Source: an uncultured Lachnospiraceae bacterium
GTDB taxonomy: Bacteria; Bacillota; Clostridia; Lachnospirales; Lachnospiraceae
DNA: 64,000 bases
Assembly: GCA_947625015.1 (NCBI GenBank)
Contig: CANQMR010000001.1
Coordinates: 1 to 64,000 of the forward strand
Reading direction: 5' to 3'
This document shows, piece by piece, positions 28,820 to 38,394 of this stretch; the first letter of the stretch is position 1, and the number at the start of each line of letters is the position of its first letter. The position numbers and the translations under genes are program-made. Under the pieces are notes generated by a model. That model saw nothing but the letters and a program-made list of their open reading frames with translations, made no database searches and had not been told where the DNA came from.

Positions 28820-28933
28820 TGAGAGGCCGGGAGTGTGTTCCGGCAAGGTAAGACGGGGTCGAGAGAGGCCGGTAATGCTTTCCGTAAGGGAGGCAGAGCG
28901 TTTTGAGGGATTGGGAAAGTAAAGGAGAATAAT

Positions 28934-29410
28934 ATGGAAACCTTACAGGTTTTGTTGCACAACAAGATGTTTATGGCGCCGATTATGGGCTGGCTGACTG
29001 CGCAGATTCTAAAAACGATAATCCATTTTGCCATGACAAAGGAATTTGTGACGGAGCGGTTAATCGGCAGCGGCGGAATGCCGAGTTCCCATTCCTCCAC
29101 AGTGGTAGCGCTGATGTATGCTACAGCTTACTGCAAGGGAATTACCGGTTTTGAATTTCCCATGGCCACAGCGATGGCAATTATCGTGATGTATGACGCA
29201 ATGAATGTGCGTATGGAGACGGGAAAGCAGTCCATTATCCTGAATCTGTTTTTGAAAAATGAAGAGATTGTCAAGCTTTTGCAGCACAGCGACAAGGGAG
29301 AATGGGCCAAGATTATCCTGAAGGAATATGTGGGACACACGCCAACCCAGGTGTTAGGCGGAATTTTAGTGGGCGTTTTAGTCGGGTATCTGGTATGTCA
29401 TTTCCTTTAG
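28934..29410 (+). CDS. Divergent PAP2-family (YuiD-like) membrane protein
   Basis: LIGSGGMPSSHSSTVVALMYA; YDAMNVRMETGKQ; GHTPTQVLGGILVG. Confidence 0.9.
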   Translation: METLQVLLHNKMFMAPIMGWLTAQILKTIIHFAMTKEFVTERLIGSGGMPSSHSSTVVALMYATAYCKGITGFEFPMATAMAIIVMYDAMNVRMETGKQSIILNLFLKNEEIVKLLQHSDKGEWAKIILKEYVGHTPTQVLGGILVGVLVGYLVCHFL

Positions 29411-29438
29411 GATAAAAATTAATATTTATGCAATACTA

Positions 29439-29466
29439 AAGAGGAAGATGCGTCTTCCTCTTTTTT
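29439..29466 (+). terminator. Rho-independent terminator
   Basis: AAGAGGAAGA-TGCG-TCTTCCTCTT + TTTT. Confidence 0.92.
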
Positions 29467-29525
29467 CTGTGGCCGCAAAAAGCCGGAGATAAAAGGGCGG
29501 GACAACAGTAGGAGGTGAGCCGTAT

Positions 29526-30206
29526 ATGGAGCAGGAACAGCGGGAAGAGATGGAAGAGACCGGACAGTTGGATTTACAGGGAAATGCCTATGGCTATAAG
29601 ATTCATTTATTGAATATTATCGGAGAGATAGAGGGGCACCAGTGCTTAGCGCCGGGAGCAAAGGCCACAAAATATGAACACATTCTGCCGGAATTGGCAA
29701 GGGTGGAGGAAAATAGGAATATTGACGGTCTGTTGGTGCTGTTAAATACCGTAGGCGGTGATGTGGAGGCAGGGCTTGCCATTGCGGAGATGATTGCCTC
29801 CCTTTCCGTTCCGGTCGTGACGCTGCTGTTGGGAGGGGGACACTCTATCGGCGTGCCGCTAAGCGTGTGCGGGGATCATTCCTTTATTGTGCCGACCGCA
29901 ACTATGGTCGTGCATCCCATCCGCATGAATGGAACGGTGCTGGGCGTAAAGCACAACTATGAATACATTGATAAAATGCAGGACCGGATTATCTCTTTTA
30001 CATGCAGGCACTCCGGGATTTCCGAAAGGGATTTTAAGCGGATAATGTTTAATACCAAGGAACTGGCCAAGGATGTGGGCAGCGTCTTAGTGGGGCCGGA
30101 AGCGGTGGAGGAAGGACTGATTGACGAGGTGGGCGGAATCCAGGATGCGTTTTCCTGTCTTTACGACCTGATACGCCAGAAAAAGAAGAAGGGAAATCGA
30201 AAATAG
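29526..30206 (+). CDS. ClpP-class serine protease, TepA-like
   Basis: NTVGGDVEAGLAIAEMIASLSVPVVTLLLGGGHSIGVPLSVCGDHSFIVPTATMVVHP. Confidence 0.85.
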   Translation: MEQEQREEMEETGQLDLQGNAYGYKIHLLNIIGEIEGHQCLAPGAKATKYEHILPELARVEENRNIDGLLVLLNTVGGDVEAGLAIAEMIASLSVPVVTLLLGGGHSIGVPLSVCGDHSFIVPTATMVVHPIRMNGTVLGVKHNYEYIDKMQDRIISFTCRHSGISERDFKRIMFNTKELAKDVGSVLVGPEAVEEGLIDEVGGIQDAFSCLYDLIRQKKKKGNRK

Positions 30207-30260
30207 ATGTTGGGAAATTTGTTGCATTGTTTGTGAAATTGTGGTATATAATAAGTAAGC

Positions 30261-30335
30261 AAAGGCCATTTCCTGCCCCCATTTGTCCCGATTCTATGAA
30301 TCGGTTGACCGGGCGGGAAGATGGCCTTTTTTCAT
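30261..30335 (+). terminator. Long hairpin terminator with nested stem
   Basis: AAAGGCCAT ... ATGGCCTTT + T-run, inner stem CCGATTC-tatg-AATCGG. Confidence 0.75.
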
Positions 30336-30560
30336 TTGTGTTGTTGTTATCCAGTCTTTTGTAATCTCCATAGGACAGATTATAGCATTGCCCTGATTAT
30401 TGCGCAATCCTGATTCAGCAGAAGCGTTTTCTTGTCTTTATCACTTGATTAATTGGGAAAAAAATAGTAGTATATACATATTGTGGTGTATTGTGCACAA
30501 ATATACAATCTGTCGTTGTGTGGGATTTGTTGGCGGCAGGCGGAATAGGAGGGTATCAGC

Positions 30561-33155
30561 TTGGCTGGTAGTAAGAATCAGAGTAAAAAACAAACTTCAA
30601 ATAATAAGGGTTCCAATTCAAAGGGCAAAGGGAGAAATACTAAAAAGGAGGAAGAATTGCAGGAAAATTCCTATGCGGCGGAAATCCGGGTGTGGCTGAT
30701 ATGCGGGATTATGCTGATTGTGGAACTGGGGAATTTCGGACTTTGCGGCGTTATCAATTATGTAAGCAAGTTTTTCTTCGGCGTTTTCGGCGTGATTCAG
30801 TATGTGCTGCCTGTGGCCGTTATGTTCGCGGCGTTTTTTCTGCATGTCAACGATTATGGTAGACGGGCGGTTCAGAAAGTGGTGTTTGGCTCCGGGCTGC
30901 TGCTTTGTTTCGGCATGATTGCCCAGATGACGATAGGGATCAAAGAATACAATTTTCCGGAATTGTTTTCTGAGGGATTTAAGGATCAGCTTGGCGGAGG
31001 CGTTCTCTGCGGCTCCCTTGCGTACCTTCTGCATACAGGCGTGGGCACGATTGGCACTTATATTATCATTATTTTAGCGATTATCGTATGCGTGGTATTG
31101 TTTGCAGAATTTTCTGTCATTGATTTTATCCGGGAAATGGCGGCGAGAGAACCGGAGGAAGAGGATGACGAGGAGGAAGAATGGGAGGAGGAGCCTCAAC
31201 GGGAGCGGCAGCGCAGGAAAAGAAAGCCTTCGGCAAGCCGGGAGATTGTGACAGAGGATACGCCGGGGGACCGGGACGAGATATTTACGGAGAGAAGGAA
31301 AAAAACGTCGGTTTTGGAGCGGATTGCCATTCCGGCAGAGGAGGCGGATACCGGCCTGTCCGCATCGGATAAAGCCAGAAAAAAAGAGGAAGTCCACGAG
31401 ATTACGATGCAGTATGACAGCAGCCTGTCAGGGGAAGATTCCAAGGAAAACGCAGACGGCGGACTATCCGGAGAGGAGACAAAAGCGAAGAAGAAGCGGG
31501 CCGCCAGAACGAAAAAAACGGCGGCAGCCGATTCCAAACCGCAGGATTTGACGGCTGACAAGGAAACAGGGAAGACAGGAATCGTCGGACAGGCCGCTTT
31601 GAAGGGACAGTTGGAAAATAAGACTTCTCCGGCGGTGAAGAATGTGGACGCCAGGGAGGTGGGCAGCAGTACCGGGGATTATCGGTTCCCACCGTTAGAA
31701 CTGCTGCAAAGGAGTAAGTCCCAGGCGGCGGCGAAGGAAGATACAATCCGGCAGAACGCCCTGAAATTGCAGGAGGTATTAAAAAGTTTTGGCGTAAATG
31801 TGACGATGACCAATTATAGCTGCGGCCCTTCCGTAACCCGGTATGAGATGGTGCCGGAGCAGGGGGTTAAGGTAAGCAAGATTACCGGTCTTGCTGATGA
31901 TATTATGATGAATTTAGCGGCCCAGAGCATCCGGATTGAAGCGCCTATCCCCGGCAAATCCGCTGTGGGAATAGAGATTCCCAACGGCAAGCGGAGCGGA
32001 GTGGGCTTCAGGGAGCTGATTGATACGGAGAAATTCATTAAGCATCCCTCCAAGCTGGCTTTTGCAGTGGGAAAGGATATTGAGGGTAATGTAGTGGTAG
32101 AGGATATTGCCAAGATGCCCCATCTACTGATTGCCGGGGCTACCGGTTCCGGTAAATCAGTGTGTACCAACACATTGATTATGAGTATTTTATATAAGGC
32201 CCGCCCGGATGAGGTCAAACTTATTTTAGTGGATCCCAAACAGGTGGAGTTAAAGGTCTATAACGGAATCCCCCATCTGCTGACCCCTGTGGTGACAGAT
32301 CCGAAAAAAGCGGCGGGCGCCCTGAACTGGGCGGTAGCGGAGATGACAAAGCGTTACCAGATGTTTTCCGAGTGCAATGTCCGGAATATACAGGGCTATA
32401 ACGACAGGGTAAAAGAGGTGGAAGAGACCGGAAAGGTGGACGAAGAGAAGTTAGAGCGGATGCCTCAGATTGTAATTATTGTGGATGAGTTAGCGGACCT
32501 GATGATGGTCGCCAAGGCCGAAGTGGAGGAGGCCATTGTCCGGCTGGCCCAGCTTGCCAGAGCGGCAGGCATCCATTTAGTCATTGCCACCCAGCGGCCT
32601 TCCGTAGATGTGGTAACGGGCCTGATTAAGGCAAATGTGCCTTCCCGGATTGCCCTGTCCGTATCCTCCGGAGTGGATTCCAGAACCATTATCGACAGTG
32701 TCGGCGCGGAAAAACTTTTAGGGAACGGCGATATGCTGTTCTATCCCACCATGTATCCGAAACCGGTCCGGGTGCAGGGCGCTTATATCTCTGATGACGA
32801 AGTGGTCAACGTGGTGGAATTTTTAAAGGCGCAGAATGGCGAAAGTACATACAGCGACGAGGTGACGGATCAGATTGCCGCCTCTGCCTCCGGCAGCGGC
32901 GCCGCCACATCAGGGGGCGGAGAACAGGAGGACCGGGACGAATACTTTGTCCAGGCCGGAAGATTTATCATAGAAAAGAATAAAGCTTCTATCGGCATGT
33001 TGCAGAGAATGTTCAAGGTTGGCTTTAACCGGGCGGCCAGAATTATGGACCAGCTTTTTGAAGCCGGGGTGGTTGGCCCGGAGGAGGGAACCAAACCGCG
33101 GCAGGTATTGATGAGTGAGGAACAGTTTGAAGAATATATTGACGAATATTTTTAG
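30561..33155 (+). CDS. ftsK: FtsK/SpoIIIE DNA translocase (TTG start)
   Basis: N-terminal TM segments, Walker A LLIAGATGSGKSVCTNTLI, VDELADLMM, C-terminal gamma-type winged helix (ASIGMLQRMFKVGFNRAARIMDQLEAG-like). Confidence 0.93.
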   Translation: MAGSKNQSKKQTSNNKGSNSKGKGRNTKKEEELQENSYAAEIRVWLICGIMLIVELGNFGLCGVINYVSKFFFGVFGVIQYVLPVAVMFAAFFLHVNDYGRRAVQKVVFGSGLLLCFGMIAQMTIGIKEYNFPELFSEGFKDQLGGGVLCGSLAYLLHTGVGTIGTYIIIILAIIVCVVLFAEFSVIDFIREMAAREPEEEDDEEEEWEEEPQRERQRRKRKPSASREIVTEDTPGDRDEIFTERRKKTSVLERIAIPAEEADTGLSASDKARKKEEVHEITMQYDSSLSGEDSKENADGGLSGEETKAKKKRAARTKKTAAADSKPQDLTADKETGKTGIVGQAALKGQLENKTSPAVKNVDAREVGSSTGDYRFPPLELLQRSKSQAAAKEDTIRQNALKLQEVLKSFGVNVTMTNYSCGPSVTRYEMVPEQGVKVSKITGLADDIMMNLAAQSIRIEAPIPGKSAVGIEIPNGKRSGVGFRELIDTEKFIKHPSKLAFAVGKDIEGNVVVEDIAKMPHLLIAGATGSGKSVCTNTLIMSILYKARPDEVKLILVDPKQVELKVYNGIPHLLTPVVTDPKKAAGALNWAVAEMTKRYQMFSECNVRNIQGYNDRVKEVEETGKVDEEKLERMPQIVIIVDELADLMMVAKAEVEEAIVRLAQLARAAGIHLVIATQRPSVDVVTGLIKANVPSRIALSVSSGVDSRTIIDSVGAEKLLGNGDMLFYPTMYPKPVRVQGAYISDDEVVNVVEFLKAQNGESTYSDEVTDQIAASASGSGAATSGGGEQEDRDEYFVQAGRFIIEKNKASIGMLQRMFKVGFNRAARIMDQLFEAGVVGPEEGTKPRQVLMSEEQFEEYIDEYF

Positions 33156-33170
33156 TATATGGAGGATCAT

Positions 33171-34838
33171 ATGAAGACAGACATTGAAATCGCACAGGAA
33201 GCAGAGCTTGTACATATCAGGGAGATTGCCGGAAAGCTGGATATTTCCGAGGACGAACTGGAGCTTTATGGAAAATATAAGGCAAAATTGTCCGATGAAC
33301 TGATCGAGCGGATTGAGAAGAATCCGGACGGAAAACTGGTGTTGGTGACGGCCATTAACCCTACCCCGGCCGGAGAGGGAAAGACTACGGTGACGGTCGG
33401 TCTGGGTCAGGCCTTTGGCAGAATGGGAAAGAAGGCTTCCATTGCCCTTCGGGAGCCGTCTCTTGGCCCCTGCTTTGGCATTAAGGGAGGGGCTGCCGGA
33501 GGAGGCTATTCCCAGGTGGTGCCCATGGAGGATTTAAACCTTCATTTTACCGGGGATTTTCATGCCATTACCTCTGCTAACAATCTGTTAGCGGCTATGC
33601 TGGATAACCATATCCAGCAGGGAAACGACCTGCATATTGATACCCGGCAGATTGTGTGGAAACGGTGTCTGGATATGAATGACCGGGTACTGCGGAATGT
33701 GGTAGTGGGCCTTGGCAGTAAGATGGACGGCTTTGTGCGGGAAGATCATTTTGTCATTTCGGTGGCCTCCGAGATTATGGCAATCCTCTGCCTCGCCACA
33801 GATATGGAGGATTTAAAGGACAGGCTGGGAAAGATTATTGTCGCCTATTCCATGGAGGGAAAGCCGGTAACTGCCGCAGATTTAAAGGCTGTGGGCGCGA
33901 TGTCTGCCCTGCTTAAAGACGCTTTGAAACCGAACTTAATCCAGACATTAGAGCATACTCCGGCCTTTGTCCATGGCGGACCTTTTGCCAATATTGCCCA
34001 TGGCTGCAATTCCGTCCGCGCGACGAAGCTTGCCATGAAACTTTCAGACATTGTGGTGACGGAGGCCGGGTTCGGAGCCGACTTAGGCGCAGAGAAATTC
34101 TTAGACATTAAATGCCGCAAGGCGGGAATCGCACCGGACGCCATTGTGCTGGTGGCCACCATCCGCGCGTTGAAATATAACGGCGGCGTGGCAAAGAGCG
34201 ATTTGGGAAAAGAGAATTTAGAAGCCCTTAAGTCAGGTATTGTCAATCTGGAAAAACATATAGAGAATTTACAGCAGTACGGGGTGCCGGTTGTCGTTAC
34301 CCTGAATCAGTTTGTTACGGACACAGAGGCGGAGCTTTCCTTTGTACGGGATTTCGTAAAGGCTAAGGGCTGTGATTTTGCTCCCGCAAGAGTCTGGGAG
34401 GCTGGCGGAGAAGGCGGTATGGAGCTGGCGGAAAAAGTGCTGGAGGCGCTTAATAAAGGGACGCCCCGGTTTAAGCTCCTTTATGAGGACGACATGCCGT
34501 TGGAGGATAAGATTAAGACCATTGCCACAAAAATCTACGGGGCAGACGGAGTAACCTTTACAGCCGAGGCGAAACGGCAGATAAATACCATTACCTCTCT
34601 TGGTTTTGGAAACCTGCCGGTATGTATGGCAAAGACGCAGTATTCTTTGTCGGACGACCAGACTAAGCTTGGCAGGCCTTCCGGGTTTGACATAACCGTA
34701 AGGGAGATGTATGTCAATGCGGGGGCGGGATTTGTGGTTGCCATTACCGGCTCTATTATGACGATGCCGGGGCTTCCGAAAGTGCCGGCCGCTGAAAATA
34801 TTGACGTAGTGGACGGACAGATTGTCGGCTTGTTCTGA
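33171..34838 (+). CDS. fhs: Formate--tetrahydrofolate ligase
   Basis: [46 protein letters not shown]. Confidence 0.96.
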   Translation: MKTDIEIAQEAELVHIREIAGKLDISEDELELYGKYKAKLSDELIERIEKNPDGKLVLVTAINPTPAGEGKTTVTVGLGQAFGRMGKKASIALREPSLGPCFGIKGGAAGGGYSQVVPMEDLNLHFTGDFHAITSANNLLAAMLDNHIQQGNDLHIDTRQIVWKRCLDMNDRVLRNVVVGLGSKMDGFVREDHFVISVASEIMAILCLATDMEDLKDRLGKIIVAYSMEGKPVTAADLKAVGAMSALLKDALKPNLIQTLEHTPAFVHGGPFANIAHGCNSVRATKLAMKLSDIVVTEAGFGADLGAEKFLDIKCRKAGIAPDAIVLVATIRALKYNGGVAKSDLGKENLEALKSGIVNLEKHIENLQQYGVPVVVTLNQFVTDTEAELSFVRDFVKAKGCDFAPARVWEAGGEGGMELAEKVLEALNKGTPRFKLLYEDDMPLEDKIKTIATKIYGADGVTFTAEAKRQINTITSLGFGNLPVCMAKTQYSLSDDQTKLGRPSGFDITVREMYVNAGAGFVVAITGSIMTMPGLPKVPAAENIDVVDGQIVGLF

Positions 34839-34922
34839 CGGATTGTTGGTTTGTCTGAAAGATTGTCGGCTTGTCCTGACGGATTGTCGGCTTGTTCTGA
34901 CAGATTGCCGGCTTGTCTGACA
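34820..34922 (+). repeat. Five tandem 20-21-bp units beginning inside the fhs stop region
   Basis: GATTGTCGGCTTGTTCTGACG and variants at 34820, 34841, 34861, 34882, 34903. Confidence 0.9.
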
Positions 34923-34991
34923 GAGCGGTTTTGCAGGAATACAGCATGTTCTTGTTAGCGGAATATATTTTATATGATAAGGAGGATGGTT

Positions 34992-35840
34992 ATGGCACAG
35001 ATTATTGATGGAAAGAAAATCAGCCAGCAGATTAAAGACGAATTAAAAGAACAGGTAGCTGAATTGAAGGCTAAAGGAAAAGAAATCGGCATGGCGGTAA
35101 TTCAGGTGGGCAGCGATCCGGCGTCATCGGTCTATGTGGGGAATAAGAAAAAGGCGTGTGCCTACATCGGAATCCGCTCGGAAAGCTATGAGCTTCCGGA
35201 GGAGACGACAGAAGAGGAACTGCTCGCTTTAATTGAAAGGCTGAATAAAGACGAGCGCATTCATGGAATTTTAGTACAGCTTCCTGTTCCGGCGCATATC
35301 CATGAGAAAAAAGTGATTGAGGCCATTTCTCCGAAAAAGGATGTGGACGGGTTCCATCCCCAAAGCGTAGGCGCTTTAAGCATTGGGCAAAAGGGGTTTG
35401 TCTCCTGTACTCCGGCGGGAATTATCCAGTTACTAAAGAGAAGCGGCGTAGAAATCGAGGGGAAGGAATGTGTCGTAATCGGCAGAAGCAACATTGTCGG
35501 AAAGCCTATGGCTATGCTGCTTTTGCGGGAAAACGGCACCGTTACCGTAACCCATTCTAAGACAAAGAATTTAAAAGAAGTCTGCAAGCGGGCGGATATA
35601 TTAATCGCAGCGGTCGGACGGCCGAAGATGATTGATGCTTCCTATGTGAAGGAGGGAGCGGTAGTCATTGATGTAGGCATCCATCGCAATGAGAATAACA
35701 AACTTTGCGGGGATGTGGATTTTGACAGTGTGGAGCCCATTGCGTCTGCCATTACGCCGGTACCCGGCGGGGTTGGTCCCATGACCATTGCTATGTTGAT
35801 GCACAACTGTGTAGAGTCGGCGGTGATGTTTGATGAGTAA
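34992..35840 (+). CDS. folD: Methylenetetrahydrofolate dehydrogenase/cyclohydrolase
   Basis: SVYVGNKKKACAYIGI; GILVQLPVPAHI; PKKDVDGFHPQSVG; VIGRSNIVGKPMAMLLL; PVPGGVGPMTIAML. Confidence 0.95.
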   Translation: MAQIIDGKKISQQIKDELKEQVAELKAKGKEIGMAVIQVGSDPASSVYVGNKKKACAYIGIRSESYELPEETTEEELLALIERLNKDERIHGILVQLPVPAHIHEKKVIEAISPKKDVDGFHPQSVGALSIGQKGFVSCTPAGIIQLLKRSGVEIEGKECVVIGRSNIVGKPMAMLLLRENGTVTVTHSKTKNLKEVCKRADILIAAVGRPKMIDASYVKEGAVVIDVGIHRNENNKLCGDVDFDSVEPIASAITPVPGGVGPMTIAMLMHNCVESAVMFDE

Positions 35841-37173
35841 AATTCTGTTTGTATCTCTTGGCTGTGATAAGAATTTAGTGGACAGCGAGGTTATGCTGGG
35901 CATTTTGCAGGAGCATGGCTACACCATTACCAATGAGGAAGCTGAAGCGGATGCGGCGGTTGTCAATACCTGCTGTTTTATCCATGACGCCAAAGAGGAA
36001 AGCATTGAAAATATAGTAGAGCTTGGCAAGCTGAAAAAGACCGGTAAGTTAAAGGCCCTGATTATCACCGGCTGTCTTGCCCAGCGGTATCGCGAGGAGA
36101 TTCGGCGGGAACTGCCGGAGGTGGATGCGATTCTCGGCACCATGAGCATTCATTCCATTGTGGAGGCGGTGGAACAGACTTTGGCCGGAAATTCCTATGA
36201 ACATTTTGAGGATATTAACCACCTGCCCGAAAGCCGGGAAACCAGGGTATTGTCCTCCGGTTCCGGCACAGGCTATCTAAAGATTGCGGAAGGCTGCGAC
36301 AAACACTGTACTTACTGCGTTATTCCCAAGGTCCGGGGCAATTACCGCAGTGTACCCATGGAGGATTTATTAAAGCAGGCGGCCTATCTGGTAAGTAACG
36401 GTGTGCGGGAGTTAATCCTTGTCGCCCAGGAGACCACCCTTTACGGCAAAGATTTGTATGGGGAAAAAAGGCTGCCGGAACTGCTTCACAGACTGGCGGA
36501 ATTTGATGATTTGGAATGGATTCGCCTGTTATACTGCTATCCGGAGGAAATTACAGAGGAGCTGGTGGCGGAGATAAAAAATAATCCCAAGGTGTGCCAT
36601 TACATTGATATGCCAATCCAGCACTGCGAGGATTCCATATTAAAGCGGATGGGGCGAAAGACTACCAAAGAAGAGATAAAGCGGATAATCGGTTATCTCC
36701 GGGAAGAGATACCGGATATTGTGATTCGGACGACGTTAATCACAGGATTTCCGGGAGAGAGCAGAGAGGAGCACCATGCCCTGCTTGACTTTGTGGAGGA
36801 AATGCATTTTGACCGGTTAGGCGTGTTTCCCTATTCCAGAGAGGAAGATACCCCGGCGGCGGAATTTCACCACCAGATATCAACCCATGTGAAGGAGAAG
36901 CGGAAAAATGAGATTATGGCGCTTCAGCAGAAGATTTCCGCAGAGAAAAACGCTTCTCTGGTCGGCAAGACCTTTAAGGTTATGGCGGAAGGCTATCTGT
37001 ATCAGGATGAGATGTATATGTGCCGCTCCTATATGGATGCGCCGGACATCGACGGATATGTGTTTGCGGCCTCGGAGGAAGAACTGCTTTCCGGTGATTT
37101 CATTGAGGTGAAGATTACGGATTATAATGAATATGATTTAATAGGAGAGAGATGCGATGAACTTACCCAATAA
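35833..37173 (+). CDS. rimO: Ribosomal protein S12 methylthiotransferase
   Basis: SKILFVSLGCDKNLVDSEVMLGIL; radical SAM CDKHCTYCVIP; C-terminal TRAM-like segment. Confidence 0.94.
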   Translation: MSKILFVSLGCDKNLVDSEVMLGILQEHGYTITNEEAEADAAVVNTCCFIHDAKEESIENIVELGKLKKTGKLKALIITGCLAQRYREEIRRELPEVDAILGTMSIHSIVEAVEQTLAGNSYEHFEDINHLPESRETRVLSSGSGTGYLKIAEGCDKHCTYCVIPKVRGNYRSVPMEDLLKQAAYLVSNGVRELILVAQETTLYGKDLYGEKRLPELLHRLAEFDDLEWIRLLYCYPEEITEELVAEIKNNPKVCHYIDMPIQHCEDSILKRMGRKTTKEEIKRIIGYLREEIPDIVIRTTLITGFPGESREEHHALLDFVEEMHFDRLGVFPYSREEDTPAAEFHHQISTHVKEKRKNEIMALQQKISAEKNASLVGKTFKVMAEGYLYQDEMYMCRSYMDAPDIDGYVFAASEEELLSGDFIEVKITDYNEYDLIGERCDELTQ

Positions 37174-37717
37174 ATTAACAATACTGCGTACCATATTGAT
37201 TCCTTTTTTTCTGGTGGCCCTGCTGTGGGATCAGGTTCCCTATGGCAACTGGATTGCCCTGTTTATCTTTGCGGCGGCCTCCATCACCGACATGCTGGAC
37301 GGCAAGATTGCCAGAAAATATAATCTGGTAACGAATTTTGGAAAATTTATGGACCCTTTGGCGGATAAACTTCTGGTATCCTCCGCCATGATCGCTTTTG
37401 TAGAGCTTGGACGGATTCCCTGCTGGATCGTAATCGTGATTATTGCCAGAGAATTTATTATAAGCGGGTTCCGGCTGGTGGCAGCGGATAACGGAATTGT
37501 CATTGCCGCCGGCATCTGGGGAAAGATTAAGACTGCGGAACAAATGGTCATGATCTGTATTCTCATAGCAGATTTCGGGAGCATTTTCCCATCTGCCGCC
37601 CAGACCATTTCCATTTTTGAAAACATTCTAATCTATGCGGCCCTAATCCTCACCATAGTTTCCCTGTTAGATTACCTTCTCCACAACAAGGGCGTACTCT
37701 CAGAAACCACCAAATAA
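37157..37717 (+). CDS. pgsA: CDP-diacylglycerol--glycerol-3-phosphate 3-phosphatidyltransferase
   Basis: MNLPNKLTILRTILIPFFLVAL; DMLDGKIARKYNLVTNFGKFMDPLADK. Confidence 0.93.
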   Translation: MNLPNKLTILRTILIPFFLVALLWDQVPYGNWIALFIFAAASITDMLDGKIARKYNLVTNFGKFMDPLADKLLVSSAMIAFVELGRIPCWIVIVIIAREFIISGFRLVAADNGIVIAAGIWGKIKTAEQMVMICILIADFGSIFPSAAQTISIFENILIYAALILTIVSLLDYLLHNKGVLSETTK

Positions 37718-37726
37718 AAAGTGCCG

Positions 37727-38214
37727 CGCTTCCGGCGGCTGCCTTTTTCTTACCCGCCGACTTTCATTTGTGAAGCCGCCCCAGGATAATCCTTTCCCGT
37801 TTTCCCGCACTGCCATCGATTTTAAGAAATCCTTCTGCCGGTTTCTCCTGCATATTAGATTGCACGTGCTTACGAAGAACTCGCGCCGGGAAGGGGTGTC
37901 TGGGAAACATTTGCAGCCCCTTTGAAAACGCCGGTACTTGCGAAGGCCCTGCAATATCAGCCATTAAGTGCATGATTAGCGGGGCCTTCGCTTATGTACC
38001 GTTGCGTTTTCAACAGAGCGCAAGCGTGGCTGCAAAATGTTTGCCCAGCACCCCAGACCCGGTGCTCAGACACTTCTTCGCACGTGCAATATGCAGGAGA
38101 AACCGGCAGGGGATTTCTAAAAAACCGCGTGTCGGGAAAACTGGGAAAAGGATTACCTTGGGGCGGCATTTACTAATATTACGGCGGGTAAGAAAAAGGC
38201 AGGCGCCGGAAGCG
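37727..38214. repeat. About 488-bp imperfect palindromic intergenic element, copy 1
   Basis: Termini CGCTTCCGGCGGCTGCCTTTTTCTTACCCGCCG / CGGCGGGTAAGAAAAAGGCAGGCGCCGGAAGCG; central GCGAAGGCCC...GGGCCTTCGC; homologous to 63351-63830. Confidence 0.9.
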
Positions 38215-38394
38215 GAAAGATATTATGAAGGAGGGGTGAATAATATTAAGGGGGACGGTTAAAATGTTTAACAGTTTCCCTTATTTTTGTGGAAAAATTT
38301 GCTTGAAATCGCAGGGTAAAAGTTATAAAATATAATTGGCTAAAATTTGGTTTACGAAGTAAGCCTTATAATAAATTCAAACGGAGGGCTAAAA

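Noticed and set aside
30400-30699. 99-aa plus-strand ORF upstream of ftsK
   Set aside because: Overlaps the start of ftsK in another frame and spans the promoter region; no protein-like features.
31196-31746. Minus-strand ORFs opposite the ftsK linker (121 and 114 aa)
   Set aside because: Antisense shadow ORFs in a biased-composition linker; no recognisable domain.
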